This document shows positions 11,301 through 21,691 of a stretch of DNA of 64,000 bases, piece after piece. Made by a program: the position numbers and the translations under genes. The DNA comes from Brachionus rotundiformis (Eukaryota; Rotifera; Eurotatoria; Ploima; Brachionidae). How positions within the stretch are numbered: position 1 is the first letter of the stretch; each line of letters begins with the position of its first letter. The stretch covers positions 864,511 to 928,510 of the forward strand of contig JAESIW010000129.1 in NCBI GenBank assembly GCA_016802295.1, read 5' to 3'. Under the pieces are notes generated by a model. That model searched no databases, was not told the DNA's origin, and saw only the letters and a list, made by a program, of their open reading frames with translations.

Positions 11301-11788
11301 TTGTACCAACTCTACAAGGTGGTGGTGGATCCGCTGGAATATGGGGATGCATCAGCGCTAAAGGTACAGGATGCTGTCGTATATATGAAGGGCGAATTAA
11401 TCAATATAACTATAAGGAAACGTTAGAAAATTAACTTATGGCATCTGTTGATATTTTTTACCAAAGAGATGATCCTTGGTTTTTTCAACAGGATGGGGCT
11501 CCAGCACATAGAGCAAAGCTAATTAAAGAGTATTTTGATGAGAATAATACTGCCCTTTTACCATGGTGTGCCAGATCAACTGATCTTAATCCTATCGAGA
11601 ACCTATGGTCATATATTGATGCAAAATTGGTAGAAACAAAGTTGACCTCAATAGAACACTTAAAATCGACACTTCTGAAGGAATGGTTAAGTGTAGCTGA
11701 TGAATATGTGAAAAAATTAGTTGAATCAATGCCAAAACGTATTCGTGCTTGTTATGATGCAAAAGGTGGTCATTTAAAATACTAAAAA

Positions 11789-12024
11789 TGCGTCTAAACT
11801 TTTGTGCAATTTTTTTTTCGAAATTTTATCACTATTTTTTCTTAACTAATTTTTCAGCTATTTTTTTTCTGTCTAGTTTTTTTTTTGCATTCTTATTTAA
11901 TTATTTATTTTAACTAATAAATTAGAATACAGAAATATCCTTACTAGCCTTCTTTTCTGTAAATAATTGATTTATAATTTGTTTAAAAAAAATGCGCATT
12001 CGTCTAAACTTTTGTGAAATACTG
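11789..12024 (+). repeat. Right IR/DR terminal repeat of the Tc1 element
   Basis: Inner copy at 11789-11808 lies four bases after the transposase stop codon. The outer copy lies at about 12001-12016. Both are reverse complements of the left-end cores. Confidence 0.9.
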
Positions 12025-12301
12025 TTTAATTAAAAAATCTCATTAAAAAAAAGTATTTGAAAATGATAGTAAATTTGATCTGATTATTTGGGCATCAAAT
12101 CTGAAAATCTTATGCTTTATTGCTGATAGAACTAAATTATATTTATAATTCAAGACTTTTATTACTTTATGGTATTTTTAATTCTGTGACCCTCTTTGCT
12201 CTTGCTCCTTTTTGAAGTTAATATTTTTTTTAGTATTTTAAATTGTGGCTTAAAGAAACCGAACCCTTTCTAAAAATTATGGATAGTTTTTATAAACCTT
12301 T

Positions 12302-12640
12302 GGGGCTGTGAAGTTGGTTTCAGTTCGATCATTTCAATTCAAAATTTACTAAAAGAGATAATTTAGTTCTATAAAATGCTCGATTATAAGCAAATTTGCT
12401 TAAATCAGTAAAATAAGTCTGCAAAACACTCTGCAACATTATGCATTTTGCACGCCATTAAAAAGTATTCAAATCAATTGTGCACTTACTTTGCAGAGTT
12501 TTTGCAGACATATATTTTCAGATAAAGCAAAGTTGCTTAAACATTAAGCATTTTACAGGACTAAATTATTCCTTATAGTAAAAAAGTTATTAAATTTTTC
12601 TGAATTGAAACGATCGAATTGAAAAGAACTACACAGCCCC
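12302..12640. mobile_element. Foldback/MITE-like element with long imperfect inverted repeats
   Basis: The left arm starts GGGGCTGTGAAGTTGG. The right arm ends in its imperfect reverse complement, finishing CACAGCCCC. Matching blocks include GATCATTTCAATTC against GATCGTTTCAATTC, ATAATTTAGT, TAAAATGCT and TCTGCAAA, in the same order, so each arm is roughly 130-150 bp. There is no coding capacity. A target duplication is not clear because both flanks are T/A-rich. The arms have diverged, so it is probably old. Confidence 0.75.
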
Positions 12641-13547
12641 TAAAACTTTAATGTATTGCGACCAGCAAAATTATAAATATCAAAAAAAAACTAAAAAAAT
12701 TAAATTATTTAAACAATTTCATTGTCTATAATCTCACTAAGTCTAAAACAACAAAATAGATTAGGTTTAGACAATCAAATAAAATCATATATTTCTTTAA
12801 TATTTAAATCTCATTGTCTATCGATGATATAGATCTTTAGATCATAATTGTTTTTCGATCATAATTTAAATTGTCTAATTGATCAATTAATTGAAAATAA
12901 TTAGAAAAAATCAATTTTATAAAATTAAGATTTTTTACAAAAATTAATAGAAAAAATTTCCCATTAAAAGAACTAAACATACTCTACCATCTTTGGTTTT
13001 TTCTCTCTAATGTTTTTTATTTGAAAGATTTTTACTTAAATTCATTTTTAAATTAAAAGCTATTTAGCTATTCATCAATAAATAAATTTATAATCTTAAT
13101 CAGAAATACATGAAGATGTACTACCTAAAAAAGTCTATGTTAGTATGTGACCATTGGTCATTTAGTATATTTATACAGATTCATTACATTATGGTTATAT
13201 AGTTATTAGAGAAATATCTTTTAATAGTTAAAACTATTAGTTCTAATTTAAGAAATAAATATCGAGTTGGAGTAATTAGATCGAGAATACGCTCGCCAAG
13301 GCATGAGAACATTTCACAGTGCTGTTCACCATCCAATTGTTCTGGATAATGAGGGAATAAATTTCATTTGATTTTGTTTTTGACTTTTTATTAATCAAAA
13401 TTTTGTCAACTACAGTTGTCATTTTATTTTAAACCTGAAGTCTCTAAATGTTTATCTCCTGGCTTTTATTCCCTAAGATATTTGACGCACAATTGGACTG
13501 GCAAAGTCGGTGTACCGCTATTTGTTTGGGAACTATGATCAATGCCA
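12641..13547. other. Intergenic, nothing recognised
   Basis: A/T-rich DNA with short reading frames only. None resembles a known family. Confidence 0.4.
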
Positions 13548-13632
13548 TGAGTTTTAATTTTAATGCACAACTTTGTGAAAAATATTTTTATTTTTCTCTC
13601 GTTTTTTTACTATTTTTTAAAATATCTTTATT
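13548..13632 (+). repeat. 85-bp direct repeat, copy 1 (left of LINE remnant)
   Basis: Begins TGAGTTTTAATTTTAATG and includes TTTTTCTCTCGTTTTTTTAC. A close copy stands at 14624-14709. The two copies bracket the LINE remnant at 13640-14545, so they may be an unusually long target duplication or a local duplication. Confidence 0.75.
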
Positions 13633-13639
13633 GGGATGA

Positions 13640-14545
13640 TATAAAGTTAAAAAATCCCGTTGATCAAGTTGAAATGTTTAACAACTACTTTCCATTTATT
13701 GCGTCTTCATCTTTGTCTGATGGACATGACTCAGCTAAATATATTTTTGATTGTTTAATAATTGTTTTCAATCACCTGGTTTTTCATGAGTTTTCTCTTG
13801 ATGAAATTATATAAGCTCTAAATGAATTCCTCCTTCTAGCTCACCTGTTTATATTAAAATTCATCCTAAGATACTAAAAGGTCTACCAGACCTATTTGCT
13901 CCCTTACTACTTTTTTCTTTTTGTTGTTGAAATGAATGCTTGAGATTGAAATCAATTCCTGATGACTGGAAGCTATCTATTGCTAATCCTTTATTTAAAA
14001 ATAAAGGTATTAAATCAGATATTAATAACTACAGGGCTATTTCAGTTCTTTCTCCAATTGCAATTGTTTGAAAGATTATTGGCTTGTCAAATCTTATTAA
14101 AATATTTTGAATCTAATAATATATTTTTTAATTTTGATTTAATGGGCCGAATGGATTTAGACCTTAATAACTTTAATGATATTAATAACTTCTTAGAAAA
14201 GTATGGTTTATATGCATTCCAACAAAGAATACTTGAACGAATGCTATCTTTTGCGAATAAAACACTCTACTTTCATGTTTCTCCTGAAAATCTAAGGTAT
14301 AATTTAAAGAAGAATTGCTCGAGAAATTTGAAATTTAATTTATGGAACAGTGAGAATCTGATAGAACCAACATCAAAATCAGTAAATTGTGAAAAAATTT
14401 TTAGATTTTTCTACTCAATACTTATAAATTGCTTTGTGATCAAGAGATCAATTTTGAAATTTACAACATTCAAGCATTCAATTTTTAATAAAATTAATTT
14501 AATTTTCTCAGATTTTGTAAAAAAATTCAAAATTACTATTTTTAT
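13640..14545 (+). mobile_element. Degenerate LINE with internal deletion
   Basis: In shifting frames it reads VDQVEMFNNYFPFIASSS, HEFSLDEI, KILKGLPDLFAPLL and IPDDWKLSIANPLFKNKGIK then NNYRAISVLSPIA. This is the classical start of a Jockey/CR1-like LINE reverse transcriptase domain. The catalytic core is missing. The frame at 13962-14552 jumps to KYGLYAFQQRILERMLSFAN and SVNCEKIFRFFYSILINCF, like the C-terminal end of such proteins. Stops and frameshifts show it is dead. A second copy of its 5' part lies inverted at 44195-44330. Confidence 0.8.
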
Positions 14546-14623
14546 TATTTAAATAAATGAAGTGTTAACCGATCTTTATGACAAGGGCACTAACCTGTTG
14601 ATTAGTCTTGAAATTGAAAAAAT

Positions 14624-14709
14624 TGAGTTTTATTTTAATCTACAACCATGTAAAAAATATTTTTTATTTTTCTCTCGTTTTTTTACTATTTTTAAAAAAT
14701 ATCTTTATT
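14624..14709 (+). repeat. 85-bp direct repeat, copy 2 (right of LINE remnant)
   Basis: Close copy of 13548-13632 with a few substitutions and one-base indels. It lies about 80 bases beyond the last LINE-like coding sequence. Confidence 0.75.
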
Positions 14710-15065
14710 TTTTATTTTTTTAATAACCAAAACGATCTTAAGCCACCTTAAAAATTGACTAATGTTGTTACTGATAAATGAAAGTTACTTTTTTTAAAAT
14801 ATTTAATTTGTCTTTAAACTATGTTTTAAAAAAAATAATATTATTTTTAAATTATTCTATTTGAGTTGGTAAAATTAATTATTTTTAGAAAAAAAGCTAC
14901 CAATTTTAAAACCATGATGCAAAAGCATATACTCAATATTTTTTTCTGTTAAATATTTACCAAGTCTAAATAATAAGAAAATAAAAGTATTTAAAGGTGC
15001 ACAGATAGAATCAAGATATGAAAAATAGAAAAAAATAGAAAATTTTTACTTAAAAGATATTTAAA

Positions 15066-15554
15066 ATGAGCTCTGTAAGTGATCAGCCTAAATTAAATGC
15101 ATTTCAATATACAAATGACTTTCATCATGAGTTGTTTGATTGTTGTGCTGAGCCCAAGAATGCTTTATTTGCCTTTTTTTGTTTACCAATGTAAGATTTT
15201 TACCAATTGTTAATATACAATTAGATCTAATTTTTATTTAATTTAAAGATTTATGTGTAAATTACATAAAGAAGCTGGAGTAAATTTAAATTTTTTTTTT
15301 CTAAATTAAATAATTTTTTTAAAAGCAATGTTTCTGCACTCCATGTTTATGTCCACAATCAAACTTTATGCTAAGATCGTTTATACGGGCTCATTACAAA
15401 ATTCAAGGAACTCTTTGGAAGGATGTATTATTAACATCCTGGTAAATATATCATAAAAAATTAAACCAAAAAACTAATTTATTTGCTCAAAAGCTGTACA
15501 TGCTGCTCAGCTATACAATTGATGGCTGAAATTAAAGCTAATGGTGACAGCTAA
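15066..15554 (+). CDS. PLAC8 (onzin/cornifelin-like) small cysteine-rich protein, four exons
   Basis: Exons 15066-15190, 15249-15279, 15326-15441 and 15494-15554 keep frame and give 110 residues. Because the exons are tiny the gene is easily missed. After the start MSSVSDQPKLNAFQYTND comes FHHELFDCCAEPKNALFAFF, the family's opening motif (G-L-F-D-C-C-x-D-P). Exon 3 gives QCFCTPCLCPQSNFMLRSFI then RAHYKIQGTLWKDVLLTS, matching the R-x-x-Y-x-I-x-G-S segment. Exon 4 completes CCTCCSAIQLMAEIKANG, the C-terminal C-C-x-x-C...Q-x-x-x-E-I-K motif. PLAC8 proteins are small membrane-associated proteins linked to cell growth, metal handling or innate responses. The specific role here is unknown. Introns are 46-58 bases. 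Its stop is 69 bases from the stop of the CAP gene on the opposite strand, so the two genes converge. Confidence 0.87.
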
Positions 15555-15623
15555 ATTAATGAGAATTTTATTTTTGACTTTTATTTTTCTTTAATAAAAT
15601 TAGAAAAATTTATTTTAAATTAA

Positions 15624-16286
15624 TTATTCCAATGGTTGATTCACATTTTTATCAAATTCACCAATTATATTTCCACTGGGAAAATAATTAGCTACAAAAT
15701 ATGCCCTACCAATTGGGGAGAACGCGAGTCCGAAGCCGACTTGCTTAGTTGACTTCCAAATTAGTTGGGTAAAATGACCAGTGCCGTTCTGAGCTCCCGA
15801 AAACTTGAAATTATACATTTCATTGTACCATTCGTCCGTAACTTTTTTACCATTGAAGGACTGGTCACGAAAATCAAATGAATAAATATTTTCACCCAAA
15901 TCTTGATTCATAAATTTATTATTGCTATGGACAATTCGTCCTGTTTTGGCCATTTTTTTAGCATATTGCTCAGCTATGAAAGCAATATCTGAATTAAGAG
16001 ACAATGGTTCAATACCATGCTTTCGTCTATACTCATTATGAGCATCAAATGCTTCATTGATAAATTTAGTAGCACTTATTCCTTTATTTATATATTCAAA
16101 GCACTTTTTTTTGCATATTAAACCATCAATTTGCTGATGGATCTTTGGAAGAAATTTAATTGCTTTAATCTCAGTCAAAGTATCTTGGAAATTTGCCTCA
16201 CTGATCGAATTGGATAAATTGGAAGGATTCGTTTGTGCAACAGCTTTTTCGGCTATCTCTAGAATTTCTTCTATCGATTGATTCAT
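15624..16286 (-). CDS. CAP-domain (SCP/TAPS) protein, GAPR-1/GLIPR2-like
   Basis: Single exon of 220 residues. Residues 1-75 are a helical leader with no signal peptide (MNQSIEEILEIAEKAVAQ). A CAP domain follows, starting FINEAFDAHNEYRRKHG (the conserved A-H-N-x-x-R). Then come QDLGENIY (Glu of the CAP cavity) and GTGHFTQLIWKSTKQVGFGL (the signature G-H-F-T-Q-x-I-W). It ends with YFVANYFPSGNIIGEF, very like the GAPR-1 end. His and Glu cavity residues are present. Lack of a secretion signal and of the disulfide-rich hinge argues for the intracellular, Golgi-associated GAPR-1 group rather than venom-allergen secreted types. That assignment is inference from domain layout. The N-terminal extension is longer than in GLIPR2. 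Confidence 0.92.
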   Translation of the reverse strand: MNQSIEEILEIAEKAVAQTNPSNLSNSISEANFQDTLTEIKAIKFLPKIHQQIDGLICKKKCFEYINKGISATKFINEAFDAHNEYRRKHGIEPLSLNSDIAFIAEQYAKKMAKTGRIVHSNNKFMNQDLGENIYSFDFRDQSFNGKKVTDEWYNEMYNFKFSGAQNGTGHFTQLIWKSTKQVGFGLAFSPIGRAYFVANYFPSGNIIGEFDKNVNQPLE

Positions 16287-17656
16287 TTTATAATAAAAGA
16301 TAGTAGGGGAAAAAAGTTTTTAATTTTTTCAAATAGATAATTTGGAAATGCATCACTTATTTCATTGAATTATTTGGAATTGGCCTTATTTCGTCAATGT
16401 ATTAAATATGTGATAATTAAAATTTTCAAATTAATAGGATTAGTCTATCAAAAAATTGATCGGATAATGTTTTTGTTTCATTAATTATTAGAAATTATAA
16501 AAGAATATTTTTAAATTTTTCTAAACTTAGTTTGAATTAAATATTAATTTAATTGGCATAAAAAATCGAGATTTTTTCTTTAATTTTCAAAGTTAGAAGT
16601 TTCTCAGGTAGTCATAAGCTAAAATTTTACCAAATAATGGCAAACAAACAAACAAATTACTTAATTTAAAAAGTGGTGCGAACCAAATCTTCGAAATAAA
16701 ACTAACAGATTTTTTATTAAAAAGTACAATAAATTGATTAAGGCATAGATTTTTGTTAGCAGATAAATATTCTTTTAATGGATAATTTTATTAATATAAG
16801 GGAGATAAAAATAAGTGGATATATTACTATTATTTTTATTTATTTGTTTTCTGTACCGAGCTAAAGCTCCTTCAGATTAAAATAAAGTTAAAATATAATA
16901 AACAATTATCAAAGAGTTACAGGATACATATTTTAGATAATTGATTGTTCATGGAAAAAAGAAGGAATAGTAAAATAACAATTACACAATGGAATCGGGT
17001 ATTCGAGATATCTTGACTCGAAACCTGCTTTATATTCTTCAACTAGCTTGACAACTGATGGAACAGAGTTATTTAAACCAGCCCTAACATATCTCTCACT
17101 CGATTCAAAAAGTCAATTCGAGACTGCTAATAATTTAAGCTTATTTAAAGCCTTGTGGTGTAATGTATTTGATACTCCCTCCAACACCACGATTTATTAC
17201 TTTTGTAGGAGATAAATATAGATTAAAATTGGTAATTATTTTCAAAGTTAGATAATTAATTTGTGAAGTAGGTATTTATCATATTTTTTGATTTTTGACA
17301 ATTTAACTGCATTTATGTATCAATTTCAATTAAATTAATTTCTTATTTGAGCAAATAATCAACTTTTTACAAAATTTATATAAAAATGAATTCTTTGAAA
17401 CTTCGTTAAAACATTAATGAAGCCTCTTCGACTTCTGTTCTTCTATCGGTAAATAGTCAAAAAAATCAACTTGATAATACTCATCATTATGTAGCACTTG
17501 TTCATGTTATTATTGACAAAAAAAAATTCAAATCTAAAATAGCAAAAGTCAGCATTTAGAAAGAAATTCAATTGTTCCAATTAACAAACAGTCTAAATCT
17601 AAATCAACACGAAATTCTACAAGAGGTTGAAGTGACATTTGGAACAAAAAACAAAA
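16287..17656. other. Intergenic, nothing recognised
   Basis: A/T-rich spacer. A less A/T-rich stretch at about 16990-17220 has no open frame with family resemblance on either strand. Confidence 0.4.
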
Positions 17657-18036
17657 CCAAAATATCAAAAATTCCAAAGTTCAATTACAGAAGGAGCAAA
17701 TCATGTTCCGTGAATTGTATCACTTGGTACATCTTTTGTACCACCAATATTATGATTCTGCAAAACTCTGCAATTAGTCTGTGAAATTTAGAATTTTGTG
17801 TACAAAGGATGTACCAGGTGTTTCAACTTACAGAGCATGTTTTGCTTTTTCAGAACTTCAACTTTAGCTTTTTGATATTTTGTCTTTGTTTTTGTACTAA
17901 AATTTACAAAGTTCTGAATTTTGCAGAGTTTTGCAGTATCATAATATTGGTGGTACAAAGGATGTACAAAGTGCTACAATTAACGGAACATGTTTTGCTT
18001 TTTCAGAACTTTGGCTTTAGCATTTTTGATATTTTG
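17657..18036. repeat. Foldback repeat: inverted arms plus a middle direct copy
   Basis: A 115-bp unit occurs three times. The arm at 17657-17772 is the reverse complement of the arm at 17922-18036 (shared blocks TGCAGAGTTTTGCAG, ATCATAATATTGGTGGTAC and GATATTTTG). A third, shorter copy in the right-arm orientation lies at 17801-17888 (TACAAAGGATGTAC and CATGTTTTGCTTTTTCAGAA). The result is a large hairpin with a tandem duplication in the loop. It is non-coding and has no clear target duplication. Confidence 0.8.
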
Positions 18037-18868
18037 TTTTTGTACTAAAATTCACAAAGTTCTGAATTTTTGTAAGCTCTGGATGATCCAACATTTCAAA
18101 TATTATTAAAAAAGAATCATTGGAAAATTTGACAATTTATTTATAAATAATTACTTCTTATCAAAAAATGACAATGCTAATAAATCAACATCAATTAAAT
18201 TTTCCAAAATGATAAAATATAGATTAAATTTTTGTTTGGAGCTTTGTTCACTCTAAATTTATAAAAATTGTCAGCTTTAGTTCAGCAACACATTATTTTA
18301 ATTTAATAATTGAATAAATTTCCACTAGTAATGGCGCTATACCATTTAAATTTCAACCAATTTATATTTAAATTTATACATTGTTTAATTATTAGATAGA
18401 ATTAAATAAATTTTTCATAAAAAAGTAAAATATCTAATTAGAGGGTCTATCAAACTGGCTAAGAGTGACATTGGCAATCAGATTTTGATCATAGATGTAG
18501 GAAAAAAATTTATAAAAAAAAAACTTAACTACACACTTTAAGTTTCAACATGATAACATCAAAAATTATATTTTATTAAGGCTGAATTTTCGTAAAATTC
18601 TAAATTTAGCATTTAATTATAATTATAGATTAATTTAAAAAAATATATATTTATTTTTTCTAATTATATTCCAACTTCTAAAATGCAAAAAGAGAATTTA
18701 ACTTCAAAAATAAAATAGCAAAATACATTTGTAAAGGCAGTTGTAAACAAAATTGAGTAATTCCATTCATAATTTCACATTTTTTAATTCATTTTATTAA
18801 TTTATGACTAAACTAAAATTTTTATTTCAGAATCATAATTTTTTAAAAATTATAAATGGAATCTTAGA
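18037..18868. other. Intergenic, presumed DGK promoter region
   Basis: A/T-rich DNA ahead of the diacylglycerol kinase start. No promoter element is recognisable and I see no coding stretch. Confidence 0.35.
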
Positions 18869-21691
18869 ATGAAGAATACAATTAAATTTGGCAATTGGCT
18901 TAGTCGATGGAACGATTGGTCGGGTATTATTCGGATCAGCGTAGTTACAACAATTTTTGTTGTCTTATTTGTGGTACTTTTTGGTCTAAAGCGCAGAAAA
19001 TTCTGGTCCCAAATATCAAATAATCTGAGCAAATTTCGTCAAAAAGGAAGACAATTTTCCCACAATTGGCACTGGTATGACCTTTTCACTACACCAATAT
19101 ATTGTAATGTGTGTCAAAGTGTGATTGTCTCTGGGGCCTGTTGCATCTATTGCAACACTTATACGGATGAAAAGTGCCTAAAAAAAGCTGACAAAATGTT
19201 CAGATGCAAGCAGTTTTGTGATGTCCATGAGGCTGACTCGTCTGAAGGGAAACAATTGAGAAGAACTTGGGAACACAAGTGGATCAAGGGAAACCTAAGA
19301 CTAAAGAGTTCTTGTTTCATTTGCCATGAAGATGATTGTGGTTCTAGTCCCAATTTGAGCGATTTTAAATGCTGTTGGTGTCTGAGGACTGTGCATGAAA
19401 GTTGTTTGAACAGCGTGTCCAACAGAGAAGTGATTGATTCATGCGATTTTGGTCAATTTAAGAAATTGATTCTCAGACCTAACTTTATCAAAAAAAAGTC
19501 CCAATTATGGTCCCTGTCAGTCAAAGATTACCGTATTAATAGATATTTATTAAATGCAAGCGATTGTATGGAATGGACACCTTTGTTTGTATTTGCTAAC
19601 TCAACTAGCGGAAGTGCAGATGCCAGCCTTATAATGCCCCATTTCCACAGAATATTAAATCCCTTGCAAGTGGTAGAAATGACCAAAGAGAATATTTATA
19701 ATTGCATTAAATGGATGCATGAATATTCAGACATTATCGAGTTTAAAATCTTAGTCTGTGGAGGCGATGGTTCAGTTGGTTGGATTCTGGACAGTTTATC
19801 TGAATTTGAGTTTCAAGTATTCAGCTTTTTTTATCTATTGGTAAAAAACAGAATTTAACAAAAGTTAAGACAGGCTTTTTCCATCTTTTAACAAATTCAT
19901 ATGCTATTGATATTAGATAAAAAAGATATTATTTACTAGATAATTTGCAAAGATTTTAATTTTAATTTATTCTTTTATCAACCAAATAGATAAAATAATT
20001 AAATAAAAAATATTTTGTTTAAAATAAAAACATTCTAAACAAAAATCAAGCTAAAAAAATCTTTTTCTGGATTAATTAACCTCCTAAGGACCAGGTTACA
20101 TCTTTTAACCTCTATGGTTTGACTTATATGGTTTAAATAATTTAAAGAAATAGCTAATTAAGGTTTTGGATATGATTTTTTAATGAATAGTTTATAAATT
20201 GTTTTTTTAATTTAAATTTAACAACAAAATTTGAATTTTATAATAAGAAGAGTAATGCTAGAGCAAAATGAGATAATGGAAGTTTTCTATGGCACGTTGA
20301 TGTGAAGTTGTTGTAATTAAGACAGAATTTTTCCGAGTCATATCTGATTTTGAATTGTTCGACCTTCGAAGAATCTACTACAGTGCCAATTAGATAGACT
20401 CCTCAATTAGACTCTTTGGTGATGCGAAGTGTAAAGTTTACATATTGAGCACAGTTGGTGGAATTTTCTCCAGATAAGCTTTTTTGTGCCATTTAATCAG
20501 ATAGAGATAGAAGGTTGAAAAAAAAGTGACTTTTTAGATTATCCTTATCTACTGACTCAAAATTCTTACTTTATTTATTTAATTTTGGCAAAGCCTGTCT
20601 TAACTTTTGACTTTTCTTCAAGAAGCTGTAAAATATAGATTTTCGTCTTTTCTTTTAAAATTTTTTAAATTTTAAGAAAAGATTTTTACAATATTTTATT
20701 ATTATTTTTAAAAGCTTAAACCAGCGGTGGGAATCCTTCCTTTAGGAACGGGCAACGATTTGTCAAGAACTCTCAATTGGGGCCAAGGCTACATAGGTGA
20801 TGTAGACATTGAAGACATTTTGCATGAAGTAGATCGAGCCGAATATGTTTACCTAGACAGGTTTTAAGCTTCAAATTTTTAAATTTTCAATTTTATTTGT
20901 TATCTCTTAATTAGATGGATGGTAAAAGTTGGCAAAACAGATGATAAAAAAAACTACTCAAATATTAAATTGGAAAAAAACGCAATAAGCATGAATAACT
21001 ACTTCTCAATTGGCTGTGACGCCTTGGTAACCCTTAATTTCCATAAGGACCGCAAAAATCTCTGGTTTCCAAATCGAATTTTAAACAAAGTTTGAATTTT
21101 AAATAGAAAAAATTAAAAAAATATTTTATCAAATTTCTATTCAAGTTAATTTATTTTAAATATGGAACTATTGACACCTTTATGAAAGAGTGTCGCACAT
21201 TAACTGAAAATTTAGAAGTAATGTCCAGCTTATTTAAGATTATAAAACAAATTAATTGATTATTTGTGATTATCTTAAGCTTGAACTAGATGGCAAAAAA
21301 ATAGAATTACCTCATCTAGAAAGTATAGTTTTGCTTAATATATCTCACTGGGGCGGGGGAGTAGAACCGTGGAAAATTGGTAATGGTAAAGACACTTTCC
21401 ATGAGCCAAAGTAAGCAAAAAAGCAATGAATTTTAATTTTATTTTAAATTTAAAATTTATTTAAGAATTGATGACGGTTTTCTGGAAATCTTTGGAATAT
21501 ACTCTTCATTCCACATTGCTCAGCTTCAAGTGGGCCTAGCCGAACCATTTCGGATAGGCAGAGCCAAAAATGTGAGAATCAGAACGTCGAAACGCTTCCC
21601 GGTTCAAATAGATGGTGAACCTTTTGAACAGAGCCCTTCTTTGTTTGAGATTAGCCTAAACAATAAGATGAAAATGATGAAAAAAATTTAA
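18869..21691 (+). CDS. DGKE: Diacylglycerol kinase epsilon, six exons
   Basis: Exons 18869-19816, 20715-20860, 20915-21089, 21146-21217, 21280-21410 and 21466-21691 keep frame and give 565 residues, the length of animal DGK-epsilon. It phosphorylates diacylglycerol to phosphatidic acid at membranes and feeds the phosphatidylinositol cycle. Near the N-terminus is one membrane segment (VVTTIFVVLFVVLFGL), the hallmark of the epsilon type. Two C1 zinc domains follow: YDLFTTPIYCNVCQ to KMFRCKQF, then HKWIKGNLRLKSSCFICH with CCWCLRTVHESC. The catalytic domain has VCGGDGSVGWILD, the glycine loop ILPLGTGNDLSRTLNWG, NNYFSIGCDAL, LNISHWGGGVEPW and the accessory motifs FRIGRAKNVRIRT and PVQIDGEPFEQ. No EF-hands or ankyrin repeats are present. 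Intron 1 is 898 bases and holds a miniature transposon. The other introns are 54-62 bases. Confidence 0.96.
19859..20609. mobile_element. Non-autonomous DNA transposon in DGK intron 1, 20-bp perfect terminal repeats
   Basis: CAAAAGTTAAGACAGGCTTT at 19859-19878 is exactly repeated as its reverse complement at 20590-20609, delimiting 751 bp. The interior has no coding potential. Flanking bases do not show an obvious target duplication, so the superfamily is unclear. It sits wholly inside the intron and leaves both splice sites intact. Confidence 0.8.

Larger units (their letters stand above)
10241..11785 (+). pseudogene. Tc1 DD34E transposase, inactivated
   Basis: Starts ATGGGTAAAAAAAGCG. An early frameshift near 10315 separates it from IAKLVGVSEKCVRTTRKK, the second helix-turn-helix region, followed by the GRPRKFTYRD linker. 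The first catalytic Asp is in MVIFSDKSNFEVF, the second in WFFQQDGAPAHRAK and the Glu in STDLNPIENLW. The second Asp to Glu spacing is 34 residues, as in Tc1. In-frame stops follow GIK and VLVKRL and precede LMASVD, and a 509-bp LTR element interrupts the frame at 10792. The C-terminal third (11438-11785) is open. It cannot make a working protein as it stands. It is flanked by its own terminal repeats. Confidence 0.92.
9824..12024 (+). mobile_element. Tc1-type DNA transposon with IR/DR ends, broken and carrying a nested element
   Basis: The left end begins CAGTACTGCACAAAAG right after a TA (9822-9823). The right end finishes with a near reverse complement at 12024, and its flanking TA is lost. 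The core GCACAAAAGTTTAGACGCAC occurs at 9831-9850 and again at 10042-10061. The reverse complement occurs at about 11790-11808 and 12001-12016. Spacing within each end is about 211 bases on both sides, the inverted/direct repeat layout of Sleeping Beauty-like Tc1 elements. Without the 509-bp insertion and its 6-bp duplication the element would be near 1.69 kb, a normal Tc1 size. The transposase inside is disabled. Confidence 0.92.
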
